This document shows, piece after piece, positions 12,201 to 22,651 of a stretch of DNA of 64,000 nucleotides (positions are counted from its first letter, which is position 1; every line of letters begins with the position of its first letter). Source of the DNA: Sorghum bicolor (lineage: Eukaryota > Streptophyta > Magnoliopsida > Poales > Poaceae); assembly GCF_000003195.3 (NCBI RefSeq), contig NC_012879.2:24286017-24350016 (forward strand), given 5' to 3'. The position numbers and the translations under genes are program-made. Under the pieces are notes generated by a model that did not search any database, had not been told where the DNA came from, and saw nothing but the letters and a program-made list of their open reading frames with translations.

Positions 12201-12430
12201 TCAGGCGATACTACAACAGGAATGTCAAAGACCGTTCCTTTGTGGTCGGCGATCTGGTACTTCGATGGAAAACAAGCCAGGAGGGAATGCACAAGCTATC
12301 CACTCCCTGGGAAGGACCTTTCGTGGTGACCGAGGTCACACGACCCACGTCCTACAGATTGGCATACCCAGACGGAACACGAGTGCCTAACTCTTGGCAC
12401 ATCGACAAACTGCGACGTTTCTATCCATAA
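9245..12430 (+). pseudogene. pol: Reverse transcriptase-RNase H-integrase, inner Tat element
   Basis: Same frame as gag-pro, directly after its TAG. A second in-frame TAG at 9374-9376, where related proteins have lysine, probably disables this copy. From 9377 it is open for over 1000 codons. Reverse transcriptase has YVDD at about 9829-9840. The first RNase H follows at about 10260-10660, and a second RNase H ([14 protein letters not shown] to the DKNQAADAL end) spans about 10680-11060; this domain pair marks the Tat lineage. Integrase has an HHCC zinc finger (11385-11510) and a DDE core (11570-11930). The usual TDNGTQF reads TDLGTQF here. No chromodomain is seen. The protein ends with [10 protein letters not shown]. 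Confidence 0.92.
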
Positions 12431-12707
12431 AGTTTTGATAACTTTCCTTTGTAAGTATCTTATAATTTTTGATAATGAAATTCTCTATTTTTTGCCTATA
12501 CCTTGTCGCACACAGCACTCGGCAAAACTCCTGCAATGGATGCTCCTAGCGACTACCGAGACGAATACGGTAACACGTCACTCAGATATTCTTACAGCGC
12601 TCAAAACAACAGTCATGACAAAAAGCAAACTTTATTACAAACTTTACACACAAAGTTTACAATAAATACCCTGACGGGCAGACACTAGTCTATTCCTACA
12701 GACTACT
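12431..12707 (+). other. Spacer between converging pol and opposite-strand gene
   Basis: About 280 bp, AT-rich, between the TAA of pol and the TAA of the opposite-strand gene. It probably holds 3' ends of both transcripts. No ORF of note. Confidence 0.6.
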
Positions 12708-15700
12708 TTATTGGCCTAGCTGCTCGGGCTGATCACCCGCCTGGCCCTGCTGCCTGGACGAAGGGGTCGGGGCCACCGGCGCCTGGCTGGTCGAGACCGC
12801 AGGCGTCGACCGCCCATCTCCCGCAACGGATGCGCCCGACAACTCCCTGGCCGACCTATCTGAACTCGGCTGGTCTGGAGGAGTGGCCGTTCCGCACAGA
12901 TTGATGTCGCCGATCACCGTCGACGACAAGTCCAGCAGACTACCCCGAAGTTCGTCCGCTTCCTGAGGGCCGACTTCCTTCGGGTACCCCTTCTCCAGCC
13001 TGCTCAAGTCGACCAGGGGGTAGTGGGCGCGCACCATGCTGAGGACGTGCGCGCCGGCAAACTCCCCAGCGTCCTTCACAAACTACTGGAGCCAGTCCCA
13101 CGCCCGTTGCGCCTTCTCGACCGGGGTCAACTGCGGCGCGCGGGGCTGGCTCTCCGCGAGCTCGGGACTGATCAGGTCTAGGACCGGGGACACTCCTTTC
13201 CAGATCCTGCAACAGTTGACCTTCCAGGAGTCCCGGTCCTTGATCAGATCATCCAGGTGCTTCTTGGCGTTCACCTTGAGCACTGCAAACGAAACAAGGC
13301 GTTATTTTTGGCATACTAAACAAACAAAGGGGCGACAAGCAGCAGCTAACAAGGCGGCACCCATTACCAGATAATTCCCGGTCCTTTCGGCCCAATTCCT
13401 CTCCTGCTCGCCGCCCGGACTCCAGCGCACCGGCGAGCTGTTGGCTGAGCTGCTCCTTCTCTTGTCGGAGGCGCGCCACCTCCTCCTCCAAGTCTGTGTG
13501 AACCATAAACTGGTCAGTAAAGCAAACTACACAAGTACGCAAAGCTGCTCGGAGCGTGTGACTAACCTTCTCACTGCCGGTACTGGTCGGCCAAGCGACG
13601 AGTGAGGTCGAGACGACGCTCCTCCTGGACACTCATCTCGGCCACCTTCTCCCCGACCTCCGAACGCAGCCGGTCTACCTCCGCGGCAAGGGCCTTGTTC
13701 TCGGCCATGACGCCTTCTATCTGGTCAAAGCACCGTTTCCGGTACTTTGCCGTTTTCATTGCGCCCTACAAAGCGAGCATATAACGACCATGCAAGACAA
13801 GGCATAGAATGTACAGCAGTACAAAAAGTCGCTTACCTTGACTTCGTCGACGAGGCGTTTGGCCGCGCGCTCCACCCTGGCGGCCTCTTCGGTCTCGGCG
13901 AGCTCCTCATGCCCGATAAAGTGATCCCCGCGTTGGCGCCACACATACACGTGTTGGCGGCCATCACGGGGACGACCCTCAATCTCTTCCACCTCATCAT
14001 CGGAGGCCGCCCGGGTTTCCTCCTCCTGTGCTGCGTCACCCCCGGTGGTGGTCCCAGGTATTACTGGTCCTCGGACCAGACCTGGGGAGCCCGCAGCCGA
14101 AGAGGCTCCTGCTCGGGGCGGCGTGGGGACTTCACTCCCCCCGGCAGGAGGAGCGGTCGGAGATCTTCCCTCCTCTGAGGAGCCAGTTGGGGGAGCCTCT
14201 CCAGCCCTGGTCGGGCTGCCTGTCGTAGTCGGTGCCGCGGTCGGGAGCCCCTCGGTGCTCCCAGGCGCGACTGCAGCTGTTGGCTGCTCTGTGGTCTGGG
14301 GGGCCGTATCCTCAGCAGCGTGGACTGGCTTGCCCGTCCCCTGGCTGGCAGCCTGGCCGGGGTCGACATCCGACGCCGCACTACAGGAACAAAAGTGTAA
14401 TTTCAAAAAAAAAAATCAAAGAGGAGTCCAAAATACGTAAGTCGAACACTTACAGGTCTGATCGACGGTGGGTGGCGGTGAACCTCCTCCTCGCCCGGCC
14501 GGTCGGCACCTGCGCCCCCATCTCGACAACTTGCGGTGCAGGGGCATCGCTGGCCACTCGATCAGTAGCGGCCGGCGCAATATCTGGGCGGCCCCGGGGC
14601 CGTCGGACCAACGACGGCGCAGCCTCCTCGTCGTCGTCGTCGTCAACGATCCGCACGAGCCGACGACGCTTCGGTGCTTGGCTGCTCTCCACCGGTAGAC
14701 CTGCCGGCAGCTCCGGTGTCGGCAAAGGATCTGCCGGCAATGGCCTCTTCCCCGCTACCCTCTCCTCGGAGGTCGGGACGGGGCGGGCTTGGTCCTCTTC
14801 ACTGCTGGTGTAATGAGTACACCGAGCAGCGTCCTCCTCTGGCGGGTCTTCTCCCGCAGGATTTTCCATCCCCGGTGCCAGTGATACATACACTGTGCAC
14901 CGGTCGACATCGCCGATCTGCAAAAGCAACAGAGATGAGTCAGCTGCCGACGATATACGAATGCTAAAACAAAATAATCTGCTACATACCTTTGGTGCTG
15001 GTCGTCCTAACTTGAAGGCTTGCACCCGATCACTGCCACGGATGAAGCCTCCGTCCGCGAAGTTAAACAGCTCGTTCAACAGCTGTTGTACCTCCGCTTT
15101 CTCCAAGATCTCTGGCCGCATCCTGATCGGGTCCACGCTTCCGGCATACTCGTACGCCGAGTGCACCCTCTTCTGGCAGGGCATCACCCGACGACAAATG
15201 AAGTTGCCGACCACGCCAAGCCCGTCCAGGCGCGACCAGTCGATCAGCTTCATGAGATCCGCCACTGGACCGTCGAACTCCGGGCGGTCGGTCCAGCTCA
15301 TCCTCTTCTCAAGAATGTATCCCACGTCGCAGAATGTGGAGCTGCCCGGTTCCTCCCTGATGTAGAACCACTTCCTGTACCATTCGGTTAAGGAAGTGTT
15401 CCATGGACAGTGCAGGTAGCGATTCTTCATTCCATCACGAAGGTTGAGGTATACTCCACCTGCAACCTTGGAGCCTCCAACTGCTCCCTTCTTCCTCAAG
15501 CAGAAAAGATACCGAAAAAGATCGAAGTGCGGCTCTATGCCAACATAGGCTTCGCACAGGTGGATAAAAGTGGAAATGAGGAGAATTGAGTTCGGGTGCA
15601 GATTGCAAATCCCGATCTCATAGTATAAAAGAAGACCTTGAAGAAAAGGATGAACAGGAACACCAAAGCCCCTCTTAATGAAATCTTCAAATACGACGAT

Positions 15701-15877
15701 CTCACCGGCGCGAGGGTCGGGGTAGCTCTCCCCCTCCGGTGCCCTCCAGCCGCCGATCTCCTGGCCGTGCAGAAGCCCCATATCGACGAGGTCACCAAGA
15801 GATTTCGTGGTGCTGCGAGACTTCTTCCACTCCTTGGCCATCAGTTCGGCCCTCTTCCTGGAGTCGCTCTTCGCCAT
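12708..15877 (-). CDS. Spliced opposite-strand gene of inner Tat element
   Basis: Starts at the ATG at 15877. Exons inferred from GT..AG signals: 15877-14990, 14917-14454, 14380-13837, 13765-13567, 13493-13368, 13282-12708. Exon 1 (296 codons) resembles the plant 'putative gypsy type transposon' family. It contains GFGVPVHPFLQGLL and an HLCEAYVGIEPHFDLFRYLF segment, then an aromatic WYRKWFYIREE segment. Exons 2-3 are acidic and Pro/Thr-rich with a basic RKR-type stretch (nuclear signal possible). Exons 4-5 are a heptad-like coiled coil. Exon 6 is a helical tail with one in-frame TAG (13083-13085), where CAG is likely ancestral. Function unknown. Tat-lineage relatives are known to carry antisense ORFs here. 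Confidence 0.8.
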
Positions 15878-15987
15878 TAGAGGTGCGAATGTGGGCTTGA
15901 GTTAGGAAGATGCAGGCGATTGGGGGAGATGAGAGCGGAAGGTTTGAAGGCAATGGCAGGGTAAGCAGTACAGGTGGAACTATCAGG

Positions 15988-16000
15988 CTCTTATAGCCCG
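15988..16000 (-). promoter_or_regulatory. TATA box of opposite-strand gene
   Basis: The complementary strand reads GGGCTATAAGAG about 115 bp upstream of the ATG at 15877. No other TATA-like motif is closer. This supports transcription of the gene from its own promoter rather than from the LTR. Confidence 0.5.
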
Positions 16001-16290
16001 CAACTCCACCTCTCCCACTTCCCGTATTCTCGGGAAGTGGGCGGGCCATGCGGCGGATGCGGCGTTTCGGTTTACAATGATTATAGACAATTAATGCGGC
16101 GGATTTTTCGTACCAATTGATGGTTTCCTTTTCTCAAACCATGCAAAGGGCGGCTGCACAGTTGCCAGGCGCAACTTTTCATGCATCCGTCTGACACCCC
16201 GTCAGGAGGCCTCGTCACGTCAACTTTAACTGGAAAGATCTTTTCAAAAAACAAGAAGACACATACGCCAGAGAGTCAACAATCCGGGGA

Positions 16291-16640
16291 CTGCACCGAC
16301 CACCGGGCATTCGACGCTCGGGGACTGGTCGCCCAGTCTATCAGCTCGGAACTTCAAGGACTGCGCCGACCACCGAGCATTCGACGCTCGGGGACTGGTC
16401 GCCCAGTCTATCAGCTCGGAACTTCAAGGACTGCGCCGACCACCGAGCATTCGACGCTCGGGGACTGGTCGCCCAGTCTATCAGCTCGGAACTTCAAGGA
16501 CTGCACCGACCACCGAGCACTCGACGCTCGGGGACTGGTCGCCCAGTCTATCAGCTAGAAGCTTTAAAGAACTGCACCGACCACCGAGCACTCGATGCTC
16601 GGGGACTGGTCGTACAGTACAGCAACACAGAATTCTAAAA
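16291..16640 (+). repeat. 70-bp tandem repeat array, five copies
   Basis: Units begin CTGCRCCGACCACCG at 16291, 16361, 16431, 16501 and 16572 (spacing 70, 70, 70, 71). Units 1-4 are nearly identical and the fifth is degraded at its end. Each unit contains GCTCGGGGACTGG, very close to the element's polypurine tract GCTCGGGGACTAGC at 17150. The untranslated 3' region of Tat elements is known to breed tandem repeats. Confidence 0.93.
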
Positions 16641-17163
16641 AGCACTTGGTGCTTGGTGACTGGTCGATTAATCTATTCAATTGCAGTCAGACTGGTAAAT
16701 TCAACTTTTTAGACCTTGCTACAAGGCTCATACTTCGCCTTCCAGCAAGCTCTGGGACTACATCGGTACGATGCATCTGGCGATGCATCTCAGTTACAGA
16801 ATTTCTTTGAGGACTTTTGTTTTGACCCTGGCACCACGTGCCTGCGTCACCTACTACCAGGCTCGGGGACTAAGTGGGCACACTTCACCTTGCGGTGAAT
16901 TTGCTTGCTTTTTTGATGTTTATACCTTTCAAAAAAGTAAAGTGAGCACACTTCACCAGGAAAGAAATCTTTTTTAATTTAGAGCACCATGCTTTCTTCG
17001 AACAACCTGCTTTTTCGATGTCAATGTTGATCAACTGTCTTTTGAGTTGGTCAAAATGCTGTTGCAACTGTTCGGGCAACTTTCCTGAAGACGTCAAGCC
17101 TCACTGATCGAAGAAGCTCAAGACGGCGTGTTACATCATAATACATGGTGCTCGGGGACTAGC
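16641..17163 (+). other. 3' non-coding region and polypurine tract of inner Tat element
   Basis: Contains further decayed PPT-like motifs (GCTCGGGGACTAAG at 16861-16874) and the functional-looking tract GGTGCTCGGGGACTAGC immediately before the LTR at 17164. A short segment with GCACACTTCACC is repeated at about 16880 and 16947. No gene seen. Confidence 0.75.
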
Positions 17164-17622
17164 TGTGGGGGTATAAACCCCTATACCCTTACGACTGGAC
17201 TTGGGCCAGGAGGCTTGGCCCATTACGAGACGAGTTCAAAGCTTGATCCGACAACCTGGAGTTCCGCGCAAGGAAACAAGATGTGGAGATCAAGCAGGAT
17301 TTCTGGTCGGTTAGAATAGGAATTGATATCGAATTATCCATGGCAATTGTAACCGACTAGGATTAGTTTCTAGATCTGTAACCCTGCCCTCCAGACTATA
17401 TAAGGAGGGGCAAGGTACCCCCTAGGACAGATTATCTCTCAACACAATCCAATACAACCAGACGCAGGACGTAGGTATTACGCCAACTCGGCGGCCGAAC
17501 CTGGATAAAAAGCTTGTCCGTGTCTTGCGTCACCATCGAGTTCGTAGTTTGCGCACCGTCTACCGATAAACTACTACCGTGGGTATACCCCAAGGTCGAC
17601 TGCCGACTAGCTTTCGTCGACA
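17164..17622 (+). repeat. 3' LTR of inner Tat element
   Basis: 459 bp, same ends as 5594-6052. I read four substitutions between the copies: one near the start, one just after the TATA box and two near the end. TSD TCCGT follows at 17623-17627. Confidence 0.97.
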
Positions 17623-17641
17623 TCCGTCGGTTGGCCGCTAT

Positions 17642-17650
17642 CTATAAATA
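17642..17650 (+). promoter_or_regulatory. TATA box of the outer element's opposite-strand gene
   Basis: CTATAAATA, 139 bp upstream of the ATG at 17789 and only 19 bp from the inner-element junction at 17622. The inner element therefore separates the core promoter from its original upstream DNA (4821-5593). Confidence 0.6.
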
Positions 17651-17788
17651 CGCCGTGGCGTTGCTCCATTCTTTCTTTCCCCTTCCGTCCTCTCGCCTTC
17701 GTCTTCTCGCTGCCTTTGCTCTCTTGCTTCCTCCACGCGCGCGTGCACCCCCTCGAGCGGTAGTGAATCCACCATTCTTCCAACCAAG

Positions 17789-20009
17789 ATGCCTGTGAGG
17801 CTTGTTGCCGCCGACGACTGGCGTCCGTCGTTGATGACGGACCGCCGTCTGCTAGAGCTCGAGAATGAAGGGCTCTTGTGCCGCCGCACTTCGCAGTCTT
17901 CGCCGGAGTGGATCGCGCCGCCGGCGAGTCACAGGGAGCCCCAGCCACCCGAGGGCTATGTGGTGTCATTCGCCAAGTTCCACCGCCATGGCTTGGGTGC
18001 TCCCCCAAGTCGCTTTATGCGGGCCCTCTGCTTCCACTATGGAGTGGAGCTCCAGCATTTTTCCCCGAACGCCATCACCGTCGCGGCGGTCTTCGTCGCG
18101 GTGTGTGAGGGCTATCTGGGGATGATGCCCCATTGGGATCTATGGCCCCACCGGAACCACCGGCGTGAGGAAACCCGTGCGGGCCGGATGCCTCAACCTG
18201 GTGTTGAAGACGAAGAAGACGGAAAGGCCGCGCGAGTACATCCCGGTGGGGCTGTCGTCGAATCATGCTGGGTGGGACTCCCAGTGGTTCTATCTGAGAA
18301 ACGACGACGGTCTCTTCCCCACCTACACGGGCCGTCTGATCTCGGAGCGCCCAGACAACTGGACGTATGGCGTCGTCCAGGAGCACCAGTCGCGGCTTGA
18401 CCCCCTCCTCGACGCCATGAAGAAGCTGCGCCTGGAGGGCCTGTCCGCCGCTCTCGTCCTTTCGGCCGTCCATCGTCGGAGGTTCCTTCCCCTGACGTCT
18501 CGGCCGTTGAGGATGGACGAAATGGGGCTGGGCGTCTCGTCCCGGGATCTCAAAGCTTGCCGGATGTCCAACGTGGCTCTGGCGGACGATGAAGTCGCCG
18601 CCCGGGTCAGGGCGGCCATCGCCGGCGACTTCAAGTCGCAGCACGTCAAAGGCTTCCCCATGAGGCCTGATGAAGGCTCGGTCGATCTGGTATGTTTTCT
18701 TCCTCGCGGGTAGCCTTGACACTGGGTTCCTTTTCCACCCCCTTTTTCTAAGTCTACTTTTTACGGTGGCAGGGGCGGATCGACGTTCGATCCTCGAGGC
18801 CCCCGGTGAGGGTGGACGAAGTCGACCGCGACGCGCGGCGCCGGTCCGCCGAGAAGTCGAAGTCCGTCAAGGACTCTAAGAAGAAGGGGGAGAAGAAGAA
18901 AAACCTCGACCGGCAAGCCTTAGAGGCGCGCCGGTCCAAGTCCAGGCAGAGGGGAGAGCCTGAGGAAGAGTCCCCCAGCGAGAAAGATGACGACGATGAC
19001 GAGGACAGTGAGGACTCCGAGGGGATGGCGTCTCGTCTTGACCGGATCCTCGGGGGTCCATCTCAAGGCGACGTCGACGCTCCTCGGGCGGAAGCTCCGA
19101 CGGGGGGCCCAGGCGGATCCTACCGTCCTCGCGCCGATACCCCTCCCGCGCCCAAGGTCAGCCAAGTCGTGCCGCGCCCTCCCCCGGCGCTCAGGGAGAG
19201 CGGTCATGCCAGGCCCCAAGCGACGGGGCCACTGACCCGCGGTCGCGCAGCGGCCTCCGAGAAAGGAGAGGTCGGCCGCAGGAGCGCCAGTCCCGGCGCC
19301 CGTCAGGCGGGAACTGACGCACCTAGGCCAGCACCTGCCCTCGAGGGGCCTGGAGCCCTGACGCGGGGTGGCTCGAGGCCCACCAGTCGGGACGGAGGGA
19401 GGCGAGCTGTTCTCCCCGTGGGGTAAGCCTTCTCAATGCTGTGGCTTTTGTCTTCCTGTTCCTCTGCGTTTGCTCATATACCGATCTTTTCTCAGGCTAA
19501 AGCGGATCCTCGAGCAGGCCCAGCCATCCATGGCAAAGAGGCTCAAAACGGGCGCCGCCTCCAAGAAACCAGGTTCGTAGTTTATTTCTGGGCCTTGCGA
19601 TGTTCTTGTGTCGGTTATTATAACGTCTGACCTTTTTACCCTTTGTTTTGTAGGCTCCTCCAGTTCCCAACCTCCAGCCGGCGTCGAGAGGGCTCCGTCT
19701 CGTCCCGCGCCTATTCCGTCGCTGCCGACTTGTGATGAGGCGCCCCAGACGCAAGCGTCAGAGGGAGCCCCCGATCCCCCTAGATTGGGGGTCGAGGGGG
19801 AACCCATCACCATCAGCGACACGTCTGATGGTGACAGAGCGTCTGGGGGTGCCCGCCCCATGGAGGAGGAAACGTCGACCCCTCATGTCGAGGGATCAAC
19901 TCCCTGGCCCGCCGGCCTCCGCACCCTCGAGGAGCAGAAAAAGAAGAGGGAGGGGGATGAACAGCGGGAGCGCGAGGCGGCGCGGCAGCCACAGGAGCAT
20001 GAGGCACAG

Positions 20010-20047
<38 letters not shown>

Positions 20048-22088
20048 ACAGCGGCAGCAGCAACAGCAACAACCGCAGGAGCAACCGCAGCAGCAGCAGC
20101 AGCACCCACCGCAGCAGCAACAGCAGCAGCAGCAGGCGGGCCAAGAGGAGGGACCGCTCGAGCCTCCGCCCTAATGTCCGGCCCAGCCAGTGCCACCGGA
20201 GCCGCAAGATCTCGGCGAGGAGGACTTGCCGGTGTACGGCCCCCCAACCCCGGCGTGGCTCCTCCTGGGGGCACCTGCCGCGATCCGGGCAGAGCCGGGG
20301 CGAGCGGATGGAGTGGTGGCGCTCGCCTGCCTGAAGCGCACGCCCCCCGACCCCCGAGTCCGATATCAAGAGGACAATTTACGGCATGGACGGGATCGCC
20401 CCAGGGTTCCTCCGGGAACGTCGGGCGTGGGAGGACCGCTTTCCTTCCGAGGAGGATGAAATTGGGGCATCGGGGACCAAGGATGGAACCTGGAAGACGG
20501 TGGACGACGACGGACGGTTCCCATGCCTCGTCGACCTGTTCCTGCGCCATGGGGGCTCCCTCGAGACCGTCGAGGGCCTCATCCGCGGCGTTAAGGCGCG
20601 GGCTGACCGGGAGATGGAGCACTGGTGCCCCGACCGCATCCGTATCCGGGCCTCCCACGACCCGTCTGAGCCCGACATCTTCCTCGACGATCGGAAGGAG
20701 GCGGAGAAGTGGGAACACGTCGAGGAGCTCCGCCTTTGGATGAAGCATGTGGTGGGGCTCCTCTCGGACGTTATCAACAACGGGCTCGGCCCGTAAGTGT
20801 TTCTCGAACTCCAATCCTCATGGTGCTTTCTGGTTTCTGTATTCTAATCCATCCGACCCTTGATTCGCAGGATATGAAAGAGACCTCCCGCATCAAGTCC
20901 AGCTTCATACACGCCACGAGGGGCGGTTGGGAGCAGCTCCCCCTCCTCAAGGATCAACTCCTCGAGTCGCAGAAAAAGCTCCTTAAAGCTTACAAAGATC
21001 TCATAGCACTCGAGGAGGAGAAGAAGGCGAGGGAAGCTGCCTTGGCTGAGGCCCGAGAGGCCTCGAAGAAGGCGGAGAAGGAGACGATGCAGCTACGGGA
21101 GCGGGCTCTTACGGTCGAGGAGGCCGCGTCCAGAGCCCGGGAGGAGGCCCTATCCTACAAGAGCGTTATCGCGGATCTGGACAAGGAGAAGGGCCTCCTT
21201 AAATCCGACCTGGACTCTCTCCGAGAGTCCTTCCGAAAAATGAAGGTGGAGCATGTGAACGGCGAGGTCGCCAGGGGCGCCGCGGAGGAAGCCAAGAAGA
21301 AGGCCCTCGAAGATCTCGAGGCGGAGCGGGCTCGATCCCGCAGTCTCTCTAACGACGTCGAGCGTCTGAAGGGAGAATTGCTGGAGAAGAGTGGGGCCAT
21401 TGCTCAGGCTGGCAAGGCGATCGAGGATCTTCGCGTTACCAACACCGAGCTGGCACGCTCCAACAAAGAGATCGAGGGGGCCAACACCAGGCTGGTCGGC
21501 GAGAACACGGCCCTCGAGGAGACCGTACGCGGTATGTTTCCTCTATCAGATTTCTTTTTCCGAGGTGTGCTTAGTTTTTCCTAAGGTCTCTTTATATTGG
21601 CTTTTACAGGGCTCAAGGACGAACTCCTGGCCGCCCAAGCCGAGGCTCGCAACGCCAAGGCTCAGCTCGAGGCGGAGGTTGCTTTGAACCGTCGAGTGCG
21701 GACGGCGATAAGTGATCTCTCGACCTATTGGGAGGTCGAGCCTATGGATGAGTCGAGGGAGGACGCTCGAGGCGACGCCCTGGTCGACCAGTTGTGCTAC
21801 ATAGGCGCGACGCTGCGAGATCGGGTGCGGGACGCCCTCCACATCGGGGTGAAGCGGGCGATGGCGGTTGTCTGCTCGGGCTTCTCCTACGACATGGAGG
21901 TGGTGTCCCATGGCTTCGTCACCGACATCTCCAAGACCGATGCGTAGAATGAGGAGAGGCTCCATGCCTTGATCGACGACGCAGAGGCTCCTGGGGAAAG
22001 GTTGGCCAAGCTTTTCGAGCCTGAGGTGCTCCCTCCTGAGGCTAGCTCGGGCGGAGGCGAGGGCGGTGAGGATCGTGCCGCGGACTGA
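17789..22088 (+). pseudogene. Spliced opposite-strand gene of outer Tat element
   Basis: ATG at 17789. Exons inferred from GT..AG: 17789-18689, 18773-19422, 19496-19572, 19654-20792, 20871-21531, 21610-22088. Exon 1 is homologous to exon 1 of the inner element's gene: compare CEGYLGMMPHWDLW with the CEAYVGIEPHFDLF segment, and DSQWFYLRND with KWFYIREE. Exon 2 is highly basic and acidic by turns, exon 4 holds a polyglutamine tract, and exons 5-6 are a long coiled coil rich in Glu, Lys and Ala. The frame breaks at about 18145-18165 (segment lost), at TAA 20172, near 20340 and at TAG 21945. Intron positions are similar in style to the inner gene. Function unknown. Confidence 0.78.
19980..20140 (+). 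repeat. CAG/CAA tract encoding polyglutamine
   Basis: Interrupted CAG/CAA repeats within exon 4 of the opposite-strand gene, giving runs of up to about 15 glutamines broken by Arg, Pro and Glu. Mixed codons suggest it is maintained as protein sequence rather than a pure microsatellite. Confidence 0.85.
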
Positions 22089-22651
22089 GGCCTGCGAGCC
22101 TGCTCAGGGCGCCTGAGGCCCCTTGTACGATACTTTGTTAATTCTGTGGGTAACTGATGTTGTATCACTTTCGTAATTGTTAAATGCTTATTTTGTCTTT
22201 CCGCTTGATGCTTTCGTTTCTCTTTGCGCCTACGTTTGTATCCCTTGCTCGATTTTTCGTAAAAGACCACCTCGATCACTTCAATGGTGGGGAAGTGAGT
22301 AGAGTTTCCGTAGCCCGGGGGCGTAGGAGTTCTCCAGCTCGTTGTCCCTCAGCCTTTGAGGGGCTCGAGGCGCCTTAGGTACTTGAACCGTGCAAGGTTT
22401 ACTACGTAAGAAAAGAAAACTTCTTGGTTTTTTCAATACTCGGGGGGGGGTCATCCCCCTGGTAGCCCCCGAGGGGGTGCTGACTATGACGGGTCATAGT
22501 CGGCGCCCCCTTTTAACGTCGAGATCGTGACTTATTAATCTTCTCGGCACAAAGAAAGAAGAATTGTTTCGAGGGAAGGACTTTATTTATTCATTCATTC
22601 GTTTACAAAGTCTCGGTACAAAACGTAAGCAGGAACATAAGTTTAGAACTT
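22089..22651 (-). other. Region between the two converging genes of outer Tat element
   Basis: Non-coding on both strands. Near 22441-22480 there is a G run and a GTAGCCCCCGAGGGGG palindrome-like block, a copy of the polypurine-tract motif in the - sense. Confidence 0.6.

Larger units (their letters stand above)
5594..17622 (+). mobile_element. Inner Ty3-gypsy Tat-type LTR retrotransposon
   Basis: 12,029 bp, flanked by the perfect TSD TCCGT (5589-5593 and 17623-17627). Order: LTR, primer-binding site, gag-protease, reverse transcriptase/RNase H/second RNase H/integrase, an opposite-strand spliced gene, 70-bp tandem repeats, polypurine tract, LTR. I read about 4 differences between the 459-bp LTRs (0.9 percent). 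That is slightly less than the outer element's about 1.2 percent, as the nesting requires. It is only distantly related in sequence to the outer element but shares its primer-binding site and gene order. Confidence 0.96.

Noticed and set aside
16291..16640. CRISPR-like array
   Set aside because: Whole units repeat head to tail without unique spacers, in a plant retrotransposon 3' region.
19896..20369. Leucine-rich ORF on the - strand
   Set aside because: It is the complement of the polyglutamine CAG tract of the antisense gene.
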